Origin: Cryobacterium sp. PH29-G1
Lineage (GTDB): Bacteria; Actinomycetota; Actinomycetes; Actinomycetales; Microbacteriaceae
Length of the DNA stretch: 64,000 nt
Assembly (NCBI RefSeq): GCF_030063365.1
Contig: NZ_JASISY010000005.1
Location: 1-64,000, forward strand
Direction: 5' to 3'
Of this stretch, positions 39,025 to 49,068 are shown in pieces. How positions within the stretch are numbered: the stretch's first letter is position 1; every line of letters begins with the position of its first letter. The position numbers were made by a program, and so were the translations under genes. The notes beneath the pieces are model-generated. The model ran no database searches and was not told the origin of the DNA. It saw nothing but the letters and a program-made list of their open reading frames with translations.

Positions 39025-40605
39025 CTAGGACGACAGCGCGGGCTGGATAATGAACGGGGCGAACTGCGGCCGGATCTCGGGCGTGACGAAGGCCGTGACG
39101 TGGGTTCCGGTTTCGACGTACTCGGTCGTTTCGATGCGGCCCACGTCGTGCAGCACCGCGATCAGGTCACCGCGGTCGTAGGGAATGAGCAGGTCGAGCT
39201 CGATCTGCGGCGTCGGCAGGAGCAACGCCACCGCGGCCAGCACCGTGTCAATGCCCTCACCGGTGCGGGCTGACACGAAGGTTGCCTTCGGTTCCAGGCC
39301 GCGGAGCACCAGCCGGTCGTCCTCGCTGATCAGGTCGCTCTTGTTGAAGACGACCAGTTCGGGAATATCCCGGGCGCCGACTTCGGAGATGACGTCGCGC
39401 ACGGTGGCGAGTTGGGCGACCGGATCGGGGTGCGAACCGTCGACGACGTGCACGATAACATCGGCGTCAGCGACTTCTTCCAGGGTCGAGCGAAAGGCTT
39501 CGACCAGTTGGTGCGGCAGGTTGCGTACAAACCCGACCGTGTCGGTGAGGGTGTACAGACGTCCGTCGTCGGTGGTGGACTTGCGTACGGTGGCATCGAG
39601 AGTCGCGAACAGGGAGTTCTCAACGAGCACCCCCGCCTTGGTGATGCGGTTGAGCAGGCTCGACTTGCCGGCGTTGGTGTATCCGACGATGGCGACCGAC
39701 GGAACAGCGTTGCGTTTGCGGTTGGCGCGCTTCGCTTCCCGGGCCGGCTTCATCTCGACCATCTGCTTGCGCAGCTTGGACATTCGGGTGTGGATGCGTC
39801 GGCGGTCGAGTTCGATCTTGGTTTCACCGGGGCCACGGGAACCCATTCCAGCGCCCGTACCACCAACCTGGCCACCGGCCTGGCGGGACATCGAGTCACC
39901 CCAACCGCGCAGGCGCGGCAGCATGTAGGCCATTTGGGCCAGTTCAACCTGCGCCTTGCCCTCGCGGCTCTTGGCGTGCTGGCTGAAAATGTCGAGAATC
40001 ACGGCGGTGCGGTCGATGACCTTGACCTTGACCACGTCTTCGAGGGCACGCCGCTGACTGGGCGCGAGTTCGGTATCAGCGATGACGGTGTCGGCGCCGA
40101 GCGCCTTGACGATGTCCGCGACTTCCTGCGCCTTTCCCTTTCCCAAGTAGGTGCTCGGGTCGGGAGTGGCGCGACGTTGCAGTAAACCATCGAGAACGGT
40201 CGCACCGGCAGTTTCGGCGAGGGCGGCCAGTTCGCGCATGGAGTTTTCGGCGTCATCAACGGTTCCGTGGGTGTAAACCCCTACCAGAACAACGTTCTCC
40301 AGACGCAGCTGGCGGTATTCCACCTCGGTGACGTCTTCAAGCTCGGTGGAGAGTCCGCCGACCCGGCGCAGGGCATTACGGTCGGCACGTTCGGACTGAT
40401 CACCGTCGTGGTCGCTGCCGTCATACTCGCCGGAGGTCTGATTCTGCAAAGCCTGGGCGGACCCGCTGCGAAATAGGGAGTAGCCGGCGGCCTTGCTGTC
40501 GGCGCTTTTCAACACCCGCGCGACGACATCGTCGGCGTCAAGGGCCTGTTCGCCGGCCTCATTATCTACTGCGTCGTTTCCGCTGGGCGCCGTTGGTTCA
40601 CTCAT
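39025..40605 (-). CDS. hflX: ribosome-associated GTPase HflX
   Basis: 526 aa, longer than E. coli HflX owing to a ~90-residue acidic N-terminal extension. The HflX domain (about 95-290) has DPSTYLGKGKAQEV and SRGPGETKIELDRRRI. The GTPase domain has G1 GYTNAGKSSLLNR, G3 DTVGFVRNLP and G4 NKSD. HflX splits stalled ribosomes under stress. It is divergent from the methyltransferase gene at 40647. Confidence 0.96.
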   Translation of the reverse strand: MSEPTAPSGNDAVDNEAGEQALDADDVVARVLKSADSKAAGYSLFRSGSAQALQNQTSGEYDGSDHDGDQSERADRNALRRVGGLSTELEDVTEVEYRQLRLENVVLVGVYTHGTVDDAENSMRELAALAETAGATVLDGLLQRRATPDPSTYLGKGKAQEVADIVKALGADTVIADTELAPSQRRALEDVVKVKVIDRTAVILDIFSQHAKSREGKAQVELAQMAYMLPRLRGWGDSMSRQAGGQVGGTGAGMGSRGPGETKIELDRRRIHTRMSKLRKQMVEMKPAREAKRANRKRNAVPSVAIVGYTNAGKSSLLNRITKAGVLVENSLFATLDATVRKSTTDDGRLYTLTDTVGFVRNLPHQLVEAFRSTLEEVADADVIVHVVDGSHPDPVAQLATVRDVISEVGARDIPELVVFNKSDLISEDDRLVLRGLEPKATFVSARTGEGIDTVLAAVALLLPTPQIELDLLIPYDRGDLIAVLHDVGRIETTEYVETGTHVTAFVTPEIRPQFAPFIIQPALSS

Positions 40606-40646
40606 CCCGTTAACCTTAGTTCAACGAACTTGAAAGGTTCCCTCCT

Positions 40647-41255
40647 ATGTCGTCCGACCATTATTTTTCTCCGGCGCCCGGCACCGTATTGAAAACCCGC
40701 CAGATCACGGTGCAGCTGCACGGCCAGGATCGGGTTTTGACGACCGCCAACTCGGTGTTCAGCCCTGCGCACATTGACACCGGTACCGAAGTTCTGCTCA
40801 AGTACGCACCCGAACCACCCCTTGACGGACATTTTCTCGACCTCGGCTGTGGTTGGGGCCCCATTGCCCTGCACCTGGCACTCGCCTCCCCCGACGCAAC
40901 AATCTGGGCCGTTGACGTGAATGAGCGAGCCCTCGACTTGGTATGCACCAATGCGGCTGCCCTCGGCCTGACCAACATCCACGCCGTGCTCGCCGCTGAT
41001 GTACCCGCCGACATCAGCTTTCGCACCATTTGGTCCAACCCGCCCATTCGCGTCGGCAAGGACGAGTTGCACGCGCTGATGCAGACCTGGCTGCCGCGCC
41101 TCGAGCCAGAAGCGGATGCCTGGCTCGTCGTGCAGCGCAACCTCGGCTCAGATTCGCTTCAGCGTTGGCTGGCCGAGGAACTTCCCGATACCTTCGAGAC
41201 CACTCGTGAGGCAATCAGCAAGGGCTTTCGAGTGCTCCAGGTACACCGAAGCTAG
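40647..41255 (+). CDS. class I SAM methyltransferase, RsmC/RlmG-like small domain
   Basis: 202 aa. The SAM-binding motif LDLGCGWGPIALHLAL (about 63-78) and the catalytic NPPI (about 130-133) identify the 'methyltransferase small' family, which modifies exocyclic amines of guanine in rRNA. Only the catalytic half of RsmC/RlmG is present, as is common in actinobacteria. The target is not known. The start is 41 bp from hflX in the divergent direction, so the promoter is shared or very compact. Confidence 0.85.
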   Translation: MSSDHYFSPAPGTVLKTRQITVQLHGQDRVLTTANSVFSPAHIDTGTEVLLKYAPEPPLDGHFLDLGCGWGPIALHLALASPDATIWAVDVNERALDLVCTNAAALGLTNIHAVLAADVPADISFRTIWSNPPIRVGKDELHALMQTWLPRLEPEADAWLVVQRNLGSDSLQRWLAEELPDTFETTREAISKGFRVLQVHRS

Positions 41256-41262
41256 GCGGATC

Positions 41263-41307
41263 GCAGCTCGGTGAAAGGCAGCTCGGTGAAAGGCAGCTCG
41301 GTGAAGC
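41263..41307. repeat. three tandem copies of a 15-bp repeat
   Basis: GCAGCTCGGTGAAAG at 41263-41277 and 41278-41292, and a slightly changed third copy at 41293-41307. It occupies nearly the whole gap between the methyltransferase stop and the dapF stop. The flanking CCGAAGCTAG and GCGAAGCTAACC suggest it arose by duplication of gene-end sequence. Confidence 0.85.
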
Positions 41308-41311
41308 GAAG

Positions 41312-42193
41312 CTAACCGAGGTTCAAAACGCCGTCGAAGACCAGCTCCGCCGGGCCGGACAGCGACACGTGCTCGCCGTCCTCGGCCGGAAAGATGCGCA
41401 CTCCGAGTACGCCGCCGGGGAGCTCGACCCGCCACTGGTGTGGAGCGGACTTACCGGCCCAGTGCCGGGTCGCCAGAGCGGCCGCGGCGGCGCCGGTGCC
41501 GCAGGACAGCGTCTCCCCGCTACCGCGTTCGTGCACACGCATGCGGAACCGTCCGACGCCGTTGACGACGAGCGGGTCGTTCGGCACGACGAATTCGATG
41601 TTCACGCCGTTTTCCGGTTCGGGGTCAAGTTGTGGAATGAACGTCAAGTCGGCAGCGTCGAGTTCGTCATCATCGGCGAGGGCGACGACGGTGTGCGGGT
41701 TGCCCACGTTAATACCCAGGCCCGGACGAGCGACGGGCAGATTCCTGGTGCGCACGAGTGTTTCCGTGCCGTCAAGCTTCCATCGACCAAGATCAACCTG
41801 AAACCCCGAGGCATTGCGCTGAACGTCGCGCACACCGCCGCGGGTGCCGATGGTGAGGGTGTCGCCGGGGAGCAGTTCGGCGAGGTCATTTTCGATCAAA
41901 AATTTGGCGTAGACGCGGATCCCGTTGCCGCACATCTCTGAGACGGTACCGTCGGCGTTCCAGTAATCCATGAACCACTCCGCCGCGTCGTCTTCGGCGA
42001 GGGCCGCCGCTCCGTCTGGCAGGTTCTTGCTGCGCACGGCGCGGATGATGCCGTCGGCGCCGACGCCGAACTTGCGGTCACACACGGCGCGAATTTGGGC
42101 GGGGGTGAGCACCGTCGTGCCGTCAGGATCAGCGAACAGCACGAAGTCGTTGCCCGTGCCGTGGCCCTTGGTGAAGTTCAGTGTGATGCCCAT
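41312..42193 (-). CDS. dapF: diaminopimelate epimerase
   Basis: 293 aa. It converts LL- to meso-diaminopimelate for lysine and peptidoglycan. Both catalytic cysteines are present: [15 protein letters not shown] (about 89-103) and [14 protein letters not shown] (about 228-241). The N-terminal [13 protein letters not shown] is diagnostic. It starts 45 nt after the miaA stop on the same strand. Confidence 0.97.
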   Translation of the reverse strand: MGITLNFTKGHGTGNDFVLFADPDGTTVLTPAQIRAVCDRKFGVGADGIIRAVRSKNLPDGAAALAEDDAAEWFMDYWNADGTVSEMCGNGIRVYAKFLIENDLAELLPGDTLTIGTRGGVRDVQRNASGFQVDLGRWKLDGTETLVRTRNLPVARPGLGINVGNPHTVVALADDDELDAADLTFIPQLDPEPENGVNIEFVVPNDPLVVNGVGRFRMRVHERGSGETLSCGTGAAAAALATRHWAGKSAPHQWRVELPGGVLGVRIFPAEDGEHVSLSGPAELVFDGVLNLG

Positions 42194-42238
42194 GCTGCCA
42201 GTTTACGGGGCCATCGCCGCACGGTTCCCCGGCCGCTC

Positions 42239-43222
42239 TCAGACCGTCGGTGCGGGTGGCGCTTGGGGTGCACTGCCCCGGTCCACGTGCGCGAGGGCGT
42301 CGTCGACCCGATCGGCCGAGTCGGAGTCGATCCAGTGGGTGTGCGCGTAGCGTTTAAACCAGCTGACCTGGCGACGCGCATAGCGGCGGGTGAGCTGTTG
42401 GGTGCCCTCGATGGCCTCGGCCCGGCTCAGGTTGCCATGCACCTGGCCGAGAGCCTGCGCGTATCCGATCGCGCGGCTGGCCGTCACACCGTTCTCGATA
42501 CCGGCCGCGAGCAGGCCGCGGGCTTCATCGACAATCCCGGCCTCCCACATGCGTTCCACCCGGGCATCGAGCCGAGGGGTGAGTTCTTCCCGCGGGGTAC
42601 GCAGCCCCAGCAACACGCTCGGGCGCCAGTACACCGGCTCGTCCGGCAGGGCGGCTACGTGCGGGGCGCCGGTCAGCTCAACGATCTCCAGCGCGCGCAC
42701 CAGGCGCCGACCGTTGCTCGGTCCGATGCGCGCGGCGGCCTGCGGATCGACGAACTGCAGGCGGGCGTACATCAGCCCGGGGCCGCGCACGACCAGTTCG
42801 GCCTCCAGTCGGGCGCGCAACACCGGGTCCGTACCGGGAAATCGAAAATCGAACACGACCGAGGACACATAGAGGCCCGAACCACCCACCAGGATCGGTA
42901 CGACACCGCGCGAGCTGATTTCGGTCACGGCCGCGCGGGCATCCGTCTGGTAATTACTGACGGTGGCCTCGTCGGTCACGTTCAGCACGTCCAGCAGGTG
43001 GTGGGGAATGCCGCGGCGTTCAGCGACGGAGAGCTTCGCCGTGCCGATATTCATGCCCCGGTAGAGCTGCATGGCATCGGCGTTGACGACTTCAGCTGGC
43101 TGCCCGCGCTCGATCAGCCGTTCGGCCAGATCGAGCGACAGTTCCGACTTGCCGGTACCGGTGGAACCGACAATCGCGATCAGCGCCGCACGGTTACCGG
43201 ACACCACGGGTTCAGACGACAC
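42239..43222 (-). CDS. miaA: tRNA dimethylallyltransferase
   Basis: 327 aa. It adds the isopentenyl group to A37 of tRNAs reading UNN codons. The P-loop is [21 protein letters not shown] (16-36); [18 protein letters not shown] follows, and [13 protein letters not shown] is a further conserved block. MiaB, which methylthiolates its product, is encoded just upstream (5-nt gap). Confidence 0.97.
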   Translation of the reverse strand: MSSEPVVSGNRAALIAIVGSTGTGKSELSLDLAERLIERGQPAEVVNADAMQLYRGMNIGTAKLSVAERRGIPHHLLDVLNVTDEATVSNYQTDARAAVTEISSRGVVPILVGGSGLYVSSVVFDFRFPGTDPVLRARLEAELVVRGPGLMYARLQFVDPQAAARIGPSNGRRLVRALEIVELTGAPHVAALPDEPVYWRPSVLLGLRTPREELTPRLDARVERMWEAGIVDEARGLLAAGIENGVTASRAIGYAQALGQVHGNLSRAEAIEGTQQLTRRYARRQVSWFKRYAHTHWIDSDSADRVDDALAHVDRGSAPQAPPAPTV

Positions 43223-43227
43223 CGACC

Positions 43228-44847
43228 CTAGCGCTCGTCGTCGTTAACGTTGTAAATGGGGATGGTCGTCGAGCCGCTTTCCGTGGGCAGACCGATCGGG
43301 GGCAGGCCGATCGTGGGCAGGCCCAGAGAGACCGGACCGGCGCCGCCTGAGGCCCCCGCGTGGCTCGGAACCGCGCACGATTCGGCTTCCATGCGGTCCC
43401 AGGCATCGCCGGCGCGGGTCGAACGGATGCGCAGGGGCGCACCATCCGTGGAGTCGGCAATGAGGTGGAACGGTGCCGCCTGGGTTACGACGACCGTGAC
43501 CATGTCACCGGGGCGCGGGCGCGGTGAACCGTCGGGCACGTCAAAGTGCACCAGTCGGCTATCGGGGGCGCGTCCGCTCAGGCGGTGGGTGTCACTGTCT
43601 TTACGGCCGCCGTTGGCGACGAGCAGTTCCACTTCACGCCCGATGACCGCTTGGTTCTCTTCCAGCGAGATCCGCTCCTGCAGCGCCGCGAGACGCTCGT
43701 AGCGCTCCTGCACGATCGCCTTGGGAATCTGATCGGGCATGGTCGCGGCCGGGGTACCAGGACGAATCGAGTATTGGAAGGTGAACGCGGTGGCGAATCG
43801 GGCCTGTTCAACCACTCGGAGCGTCTCCTGAAAGTCCTCTTCGGTTTCGCCGGGGAAGCCCACGATGATATCAGTGCTTATCGCCGCGTTCGGCATCTGG
43901 GCGCGTACCCGGTCGAGAATGCCGAGGAACTTCGCACCGCGGTAGGAGCGCCGCATCGACTTGAGGATACGGTCCGAACCGGACTGCAACGGCATGTGCA
44001 GCTGCGGCATAACGGCGGGTGTCTCAGCCATGGCATCGATGACGTCGTCGGTGAACGCGGCGGGGTGCGGGCTGGTGAAGCGGATGCGCTCCAGCCCCTC
44101 GATCTTGCCGGCCGCGCGCAGGAGCTTGCCGAAGGCGAGTTTGTCACCGAACTCCACCCCGTAGGAGTTCACGTTCTGCCCGAGGAGGGTGACCTCGATG
44201 GCACCGTCGTCGACGAGCGCCTGAATCTCGGCCAGGATCTCCCCCGGGCGGCGGTCTTTCTCCTTGCCGCGCAGGGCCGGCACGATGCAGAAGGTGCAGG
44301 TGTTGTTGCAGCCGACCGAGATCGATACCCAGCCGCTGTAGCTGGAGTCGCGCTTGGTGGGCAGGGTGGACGGGAAGGTCTCGAGAGATTCGAGAATCTC
44401 CAGTTGCGCCTCGCCGTTGTGCCGTGCCCGTTCCAGCAGACTCGGCAGGGATCCCATGTTGTGGGTGCCGAAGACGACATCCACCCACGGCGCCTTCTCC
44501 AGGATGGTGTTTTTGTCTTTCTGGGCGAGGCAACCGCCGACCGCAATCTGCATGCCGGCGTGCTTACGCTTGACCGACGCCAGGTAGCCGAGGTTGCCAT
44601 AGAGCTTGTTGTCGGCGTTCTCGCGCACCGCACAGGTATTGATCACGACGATGTCGGCCTCACCGCCGTTGGCCGAGACGTAGCCGGCGGCTTCCAGCGA
44701 CCCGCTGAGTCGTTCCGAGTCGTGCACGTTCATCTGGCAACCGAAGGTGCGCACCTCGTAGGTGCGCGCGCGCCCCGAGTCGTCGATCGCGGCTGCCGAG
44801 GGAGTAATCACGGTTCGGCGGGCAAGGTCGGGGGCGGCAATACTCAT
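43228..44847 (-). CDS. miaB: tRNA-2-methylthio-N6-dimethylallyladenosine synthase
   Basis: 539 aa radical-SAM methylthiotransferase. An N-terminal UPF0004 domain carries Fe-S cysteines in [26 protein letters not shown] and [10 protein letters not shown]. The radical-SAM motif is [18 protein letters not shown] domain follows, and the last ~70 residues are a Gly/Pro/Ser-rich tail ([17 protein letters not shown]) not seen in E. coli. It acts on the A37 already prenylated by MiaA. Confidence 0.96.
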   Translation of the reverse strand: MSIAAPDLARRTVITPSAAAIDDSGRARTYEVRTFGCQMNVHDSERLSGSLEAAGYVSANGGEADIVVINTCAVRENADNKLYGNLGYLASVKRKHAGMQIAVGGCLAQKDKNTILEKAPWVDVVFGTHNMGSLPSLLERARHNGEAQLEILESLETFPSTLPTKRDSSYSGWVSISVGCNNTCTFCIVPALRGKEKDRRPGEILAEIQALVDDGAIEVTLLGQNVNSYGVEFGDKLAFGKLLRAAGKIEGLERIRFTSPHPAAFTDDVIDAMAETPAVMPQLHMPLQSGSDRILKSMRRSYRGAKFLGILDRVRAQMPNAAISTDIIVGFPGETEEDFQETLRVVEQARFATAFTFQYSIRPGTPAATMPDQIPKAIVQERYERLAALQERISLEENQAVIGREVELLVANGGRKDSDTHRLSGRAPDSRLVHFDVPDGSPRPRPGDMVTVVVTQAAPFHLIADSTDGAPLRIRSTRAGDAWDRMEAESCAVPSHAGASGGAGPVSLGLPTIGLPPIGLPTESGSTTIPIYNVNDDER

Positions 44848-44908
44848 AGTGGGTATAGTTTACGCGAGCATTTCAGTGAACGGGCCGTGTGCGCCACACT
44901 GCCGATCA

Positions 44909-45670
44909 TTAACGGAATCGCACGCGGGATGCTCCCCCGCCGCCCCTGCTGTCCATTGCGGCCTTGACGGCAAGTCGCACGGACGCCGAACTGTAGCCCT
45001 TGCGCATCAGAAAACCGGTGAGACGGCGGTCAATCGTTTGGTCGTCAAAGCGTTCCAGCTGTGTCATTCGCTTGGTGGCCAGATCGATGGCCCGCTCGGC
45101 TTCGTCGTCGGGGAGTTCTTCGAGCTTGTCCAGCATCACGCTTGGGTCGAGCTTGCGCCGCCGCATTTCAGCTTCGACACCGGTGCGGCCCAGCCCCTTG
45201 CGCACGTTATGGCTGTGGATGATCTGGTCGGCGAGCTTGGCCTCGTCGAGGTAGTTCAACTCACTGAACTTCTCGATAATTTCACTCGCATCACCCGAGT
45301 CGACACCGGTGGCATTCAGCACCAGCAGGGCCTCGACCGTGGAGAGGGATCGTGCGCGCAAGCGGTGGAGCAGCACCTTCTCGGCGCGCTCGCGCTGGTC
45401 GAGCGCGTCGGCGGCGGCGATCGCCGCGTCATCGGCTCGATCGTCGAGTTGCATCTCGATATCCGCCTCGTTCGCCGCGGCGGCCGCCAGCGCCTCCGCT
45501 TCGGCTTCTGCAGCAGCAGCAGCAGCAGCGAAGCTGTTGACCAGCGGCGACTGAACCTCGAGCGGCGAGCGACGGGGCATCCCCGGCCCCGCGCCGGGCA
45601 AATAGGTCACGGAAGCCATACCGGCATCTTCGCGTTCTGCTGCGTCGTCCTTGGGTTCAAAGTGAACCAT
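44909..45670 (-). CDS. recX: RecX regulatory protein
   Basis: 253 aa. The RecX fold occupies the C-terminal ~150 residues: LLHRLRARSLSTVEALLVL, LNYLDEAKLADQIIHSH and GLGRTGVEAEMRRRKLDP are typical. The first ~95 residues are an extension with a run of Ala/Glu encoded in part by seven GCA-type triplets (45510-45530). RecX caps or modulates RecA filaments. It lies 30 nt after recA and is probably cotranscribed. Confidence 0.92.
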   Translation of the reverse strand: MVHFEPKDDAAEREDAGMASVTYLPGAGPGMPRRSPLEVQSPLVNSFAAAAAAAEAEAEALAAAAANEADIEMQLDDRADDAAIAAADALDQRERAEKVLLHRLRARSLSTVEALLVLNATGVDSGDASEIIEKFSELNYLDEAKLADQIIHSHNVRKGLGRTGVEAEMRRRKLDPSVMLDKLEELPDDEAERAIDLATKRMTQLERFDDQTIDRRLTGFLMRKGYSSASVRLAVKAAMDSRGGGGASRVRFR

Positions 45671-45700
45671 TTCCGTGACCTGCCTCTCTGTTCTGCCTGG

Positions 45701-46849
45701 TTAGGCGCTCTTACGGGCCGGCGCGGCCGACTTCGGCGCGATCGGGCCGTCGCTCTGCAGCGCTTCAGCGTCCGCTTCGGCCTTGGCCTTGGTTTCGGCT
45801 TCCAACGCGATGGCAGCAGCGGCTTTCTCGGCTGCCTTTGCCGCGATGCCCTCGGGACCAATACCGAGCTTGATCAGGATTTTGCGTTCAATTTCGTTCG
45901 CCATCTCGGGGTTCCTGAGCAGAAAATTGCGCGAATTTTCTTTACCCTGACCCAGCTGGTCACCGTCGTAGGTGTACCAGGCACCAGACTTCTTGACGAT
46001 TCCCTTGTCGACGCCGAAGTCGATCAGGCTGCCTTCACGAGAGATGCCGATGCCGTAGATGATGTCGAACTCGGCCTGCTTAAAGGGCGGCGCCATCTTG
46101 TTCTTGACCACCTTGACCCTGGTGCGGTTGCCAATGGCATCGGTGCCGTCTTTGAGGGTTTCAATGCGACGAATATCGAGGCGCACCGAGGCGTAAAACT
46201 TGAGTGCCTTTCCGCCGGAGGTGGTCTCGGGGCTTCCGAAGAACACGCCGATCTTCTCGCGCAACTGGTTGATGAAGATCATGGTGGTATTGGTTTGGCT
46301 GAGACCACCGGTGAGCTTACGAAGGGCCTGCGACATGAGACGCGCCTGAAGGCCGACGTGGGAGTCACCCATCTCACCCTCAATTTCAGCGCGCGGCACG
46401 AGAGCCGCAACGGAGTCGACCACGATGAGATCGATTGACCCGCTCCGCACGAGCATGTCGGCGATTTCGAGGGCCTGCTCACCGGTGTCGGGCTGCGAGA
46501 CGAGGAGGGCATCGATGTCGACGCCGAGCTTCTTGGCGTATTCCGGGTCAAGCGCATGCTCAGCGTCGATGAAGGCGGCGATGCCGCCGTTCTTCTGTGC
46601 GTTGGCGATGGCGTGCAGGGTGAGGGTGGTCTTTCCCGAGGATTCCGGACCGTAGATCTCTACGATGCGTCCGCGGGGCAGCCCGCCAACGCCGAGCGCG
46701 ACGTCCAGGGCGATCGACCCGGTCGAAATGGTTTCGACGGGAGCGCGTTCGTCACTGCCGAGGCGCATGACCGATCCCTTGCCGAACTGACGGTCGATTT
46801 GCGCGAGGGCGGTTTCGAGGGCTTTTTCGCGGTTCGCTTGTGATGCCAT
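45701..46849 (-). CDS. recA: recombinase RecA
   Basis: 382 aa. Walker [16 protein letters not shown] (about 69-83), Walker [16 protein letters not shown] and the loop region [21 protein letters not shown] are intact. The C-terminal ~35 residues are Ala-rich. It drives strand exchange and the LexA self-cleavage of the SOS response. A LexA box lies about 230 nt upstream of the ATG, implying a long 5' leader. Confidence 0.98.
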   Translation of the reverse strand: MASQANREKALETALAQIDRQFGKGSVMRLGSDERAPVETISTGSIALDVALGVGGLPRGRIVEIYGPESSGKTTLTLHAIANAQKNGGIAAFIDAEHALDPEYAKKLGVDIDALLVSQPDTGEQALEIADMLVRSGSIDLIVVDSVAALVPRAEIEGEMGDSHVGLQARLMSQALRKLTGGLSQTNTTMIFINQLREKIGVFFGSPETTSGGKALKFYASVRLDIRRIETLKDGTDAIGNRTRVKVVKNKMAPPFKQAEFDIIYGIGISREGSLIDFGVDKGIVKKSGAWYTYDGDQLGQGKENSRNFLLRNPEMANEIERKILIKLGIGPEGIAAKAAEKAAAAIALEAETKAKAEADAEALQSDGPIAPKSAAPARKSA

Positions 46850-47075
46850 GGTCGTGATCTCCTAGGTACTGCACGGTCGCCGTGACGCTGTGCATGGTGG
46901 CGCCTATAGGCTGTCGGCCCGCGCGTCGGGGAGAACCCGACGCCCGTTTCGACAAGGCAAATGCTGACTTTCTCTGACAAATTCGACTGTACGCCGCACC
47001 TCCGACATTGGCCGGGAGCACGATCGGACGGTGTGTAATCGGTCAGATTGTCTGCTGTGGAGGAGCCTATCAATG

Positions 47076-47091
47076 CCGAACAGATATTCGA
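47076..47091. promoter_or_regulatory. LexA (SOS) box upstream of recA
   Basis: CCGAACAGATATTCGA matches the actinobacterial SOS box TCGAACNNNNGTTCGA at 10 of 12 informative positions. It lies in the 306-bp gap between DUF3046 and recA, which otherwise contains no gene that I can see. It is placed where a recA promoter with a ~230-nt leader would be. Confidence 0.75.
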
Positions 47092-47155
47092 GCATTATCA
47101 TGAAAGTTTTTTGGCGTGTCGAATTGTCGGCCGAACGAAGACAGGCCCGACCGAG

Positions 47156-47380
47156 CTATTGGCGGGGAGCTGGGATGCCAGCGCCGTGCCAGCGGCTACG
47201 GGGCACGTCAACCTCAGCGCAGAGCGCCAGCCAGACGTCACGGGCGGGAACTCCGGCGGCGAGGGCCTGGTCGGCGGTTCTCCCGTCGAGCGGTGTGAGC
47301 ACGAGGTCGCGGGTGAGGACGCGCCCGTACGCGTCGCCGAATTCTTCTTTCATCGCGGTGCGAAATTCGCTCAGTCGCAC
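47156..47380 (-). CDS. DUF3046 family protein
   Basis: 74 aa. It starts with a GTG preceded by AAGGAG. MRLSEFRTAMKEEFGDAYGR and the ending DVWLALCAEVDVPRSRWHG are characteristic of DUF3046, a small actinobacterial family found beside recA. Function is unknown. It lies between the ClgR-like gene and recA on the same strand. Confidence 0.88.
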   Translation of the reverse strand: MRLSEFRTAMKEEFGDAYGRVLTRDLVLTPLDGRTADQALAAGVPARDVWLALCAEVDVPRSRWHGAGIPAPRQ

Positions 47381-47413
47381 GGCACTCCTTCAAGGTGGTT
47401 CCTGCAATGAGAA

Positions 47414-47444
47414 CCACCGCCGACACTCAGTGTCGGCGGTGGTG
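47414..47444 (-). terminator. hairpin terminator after the ClgR-like gene
   Basis: ACCACCGCCGACACT (47414-47428) and AGTGTCGGCGGTGGT (47430-47444) are perfect 15-bp arms around a tight loop. In the minus direction it is followed by TCTCATT. It lies between the regulator stop (47471) and the DUF3046 start (47380). Confidence 0.75.
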
Positions 47445-47470
47445 TCGTGGGATGAATCGGGGGATGGCGG

Positions 47471-47779
47471 CTAGCGCATCATGAGATCGGCATCGAACGT
47501 TTTGACCAACTCGTCCGGTACCGTGTCGGGGAATTGATCGATGCCTTCGATGACAGCGAGACGGTCGCCCACCTCGCGCATGATGACCGAGATCGGGGTT
47601 TCCAATGCATCGGCGACAGAGGCGAGAATCTCCGAAGAGGCCTCTTTCTGTCCTCGTTCTACCTCGCTGAGGTAGCCGAGTGCGACGCTGGCTTTACTTG
47701 CGACCTGACGCAGGGTACGCCCCTTTTGCAGGCGGAAGTCCCTGAGCACATCGCCGATTTCCTGCCGAACAAGAATCAT
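47471..47779 (-). CDS. XRE-family regulator, ClgR-like
   Basis: 102 aa. An HTH_3 domain covers about 9-65: IGDVLRDFRLQKGRTLRQVA and VALGYLSEVERGQKEASSEI. The size and the position between cinA and recA match ClgR, the actinobacterial activator of Clp protease and stress genes. Recognised by homology pattern only. The tail ends DADLMMR. The good GGAGG (in AAGGAGGTTCCGATG) supports the start. Confidence 0.85.
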   Translation of the reverse strand: MILVRQEIGDVLRDFRLQKGRTLRQVASKASVALGYLSEVERGQKEASSEILASVADALETPISVIMREVGDRLAVIEGIDQFPDTVPDELVKTFDADLMMR

Positions 47780-47936
47780 CGGAACCTCCTTCTTATGCCT
47801 TGTATCCCAAGTTTATGATTACCGGGGTGCGGTGCTGGATGCTTACGTTACTGCATTCATCCGACACTCTGACACTACCGAGAATCCTTGGGGTTTTCTT
47901 GTGAATGTCTTCGTTGTAACCGGCCTGTAACAGGAA

Positions 47937-48479
47937 CTATTCCGCGTCACCCCGCGCTATCAGCGCACGCACAGCATCGATGGACTGACGCACAGTTTCG
48001 GCGCGAATTTCGTCTCGGTCGCCGGTGAGCTGCAAGGGCACCGCCCAGGACCCGGTGCCTTTGGACAGGCCGATGAACACCGTTCCGGCCGGGTGCCCTT
48101 CAGCCGGCCCCGGGCCGGCAACGCCCGTCGTCGATACCCCGATGTCGGCGCGCACATCGTTCACCGCCAGCAGGGTGCGCACGCCACTCGCCATCTGCTT
48201 GGCGACATCGGCGTGCACGGGCCCGTGCACGTTGAGTACACTGCTGTCGACTCGAAGCAGGCTGCGCTTCAAGGCGGTGTCGTAGGCAACCACTCCCCCA
48301 CGCACGACGGCTGACGCGCCGGGAATGCGCACGAGTTCGGCCACGAGCAGCCCGCCGGTGAGGGACTCGGCAACGGCAATGTTGAAGTGGTGGGCGGAGA
48401 GCTCCGCGATCAGCTCGGCCGTGGCATCCACTGGCGCAGCCGAATCGGGCGCGTCAGTATCCGGTGCCGGGTCAGGCAA
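47937..48479 (-). CDS. CinA C-terminal domain nicotinamide-nucleotide amidase
   Basis: 180 aa from a TTG at 48479 that overlaps the end of pgsA (TTGCCTGA); longer frames run into pgsA. The CinA-C domain has IAVAESLTGGLLVAELVRIPGAS and GVSTTGVAGPGPAEGHPAGTV. This domain hydrolyses NMN to NaMN; the N-terminal MoCF domain of full CinA is missing, as in many actinobacteria. The first ~20 residues are Asp/Pro-rich. Confidence 0.88.
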   Translation of the reverse strand: MPDPAPDTDAPDSAAPVDATAELIAELSAHHFNIAVAESLTGGLLVAELVRIPGASAVVRGGVVAYDTALKRSLLRVDSSVLNVHGPVHADVAKQMASGVRTLLAVNDVRADIGVSTTGVAGPGPAEGHPAGTVFIGLSKGTGSWAVPLQLTGDRDEIRAETVRQSIDAVRALIARGDAE

Positions 48480-49065
48480 CGTCGTGCTTCCGCGTACGCC
48501 AGGCCGAAACCAGATAGTCGAGGCCGGAGACCACGGTGAGCACGAGCATGATAGACATGGTCGCCGTGTTGAGCCAGTGTACCCAGTCGCCAAAGACCAG
48601 CCAGAACGGCAGGAGAGCCAGCGAGATCGACACGGACTGGGCGATGGTTTTGAGCTTGCCACCGCGGCTGGCCGGAATGACCCGGTCGCGCAGCATGACG
48701 AATCGGAACACGGTGATGCCTATTTCACGCACCAGGATAACGATGGTTACCCACCAGGGCAGTTCACCGAGAATCGACAGGCAGACTAGGGCGCCGCTGG
48801 TGAGGATTTTGTCGGCGATCGGATCGAGAATCTTGCCCAGATCGGTGACGAGATTGTGCCGGCGAGCGATCATGCCGTCGATACCGTCGGTGGCGATGGC
48901 GATGATGAACAGCACGGCGGCGGCCCAGCGCAGGGCGTTGTCGGCACCGTTATCGGCCAGCAGCATCCAGATGAACACCGGGGCGAGCAGGATTCGCACG
49001 ACCGTGATCAGGTTGGGCACGTTCCAGTTGCTGGGCCGGGTGACGGATTGGTGCGGTGATGCCAT
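48472..49065 (-). CDS. pgsA: CDP-diacylglycerol--glycerol-3-phosphate phosphatidyltransferase
   Basis: 197 aa integral membrane enzyme of phosphatidylglycerol synthesis. The CDP-alcohol motif DG(2)AR(8)G(3)D(3)D is matched exactly at about 60-82. About five membrane helices are expected. It lies 3 nt after ftsK and overlaps cinA, the usual ftsK-pgsA-cinA order. Confidence 0.96.
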   Translation of the reverse strand: MASPHQSVTRPSNWNVPNLITVVRILLAPVFIWMLLADNGADNALRWAAAVLFIIAIATDGIDGMIARRHNLVTDLGKILDPIADKILTSGALVCLSILGELPWWVTIVILVREIGITVFRFVMLRDRVIPASRGGKLKTIAQSVSISLALLPFWLVFGDWVHWLNTATMSIMLVLTVVSGLDYLVSAWRTRKHDVA

Positions 49066-49068
49066 TGT

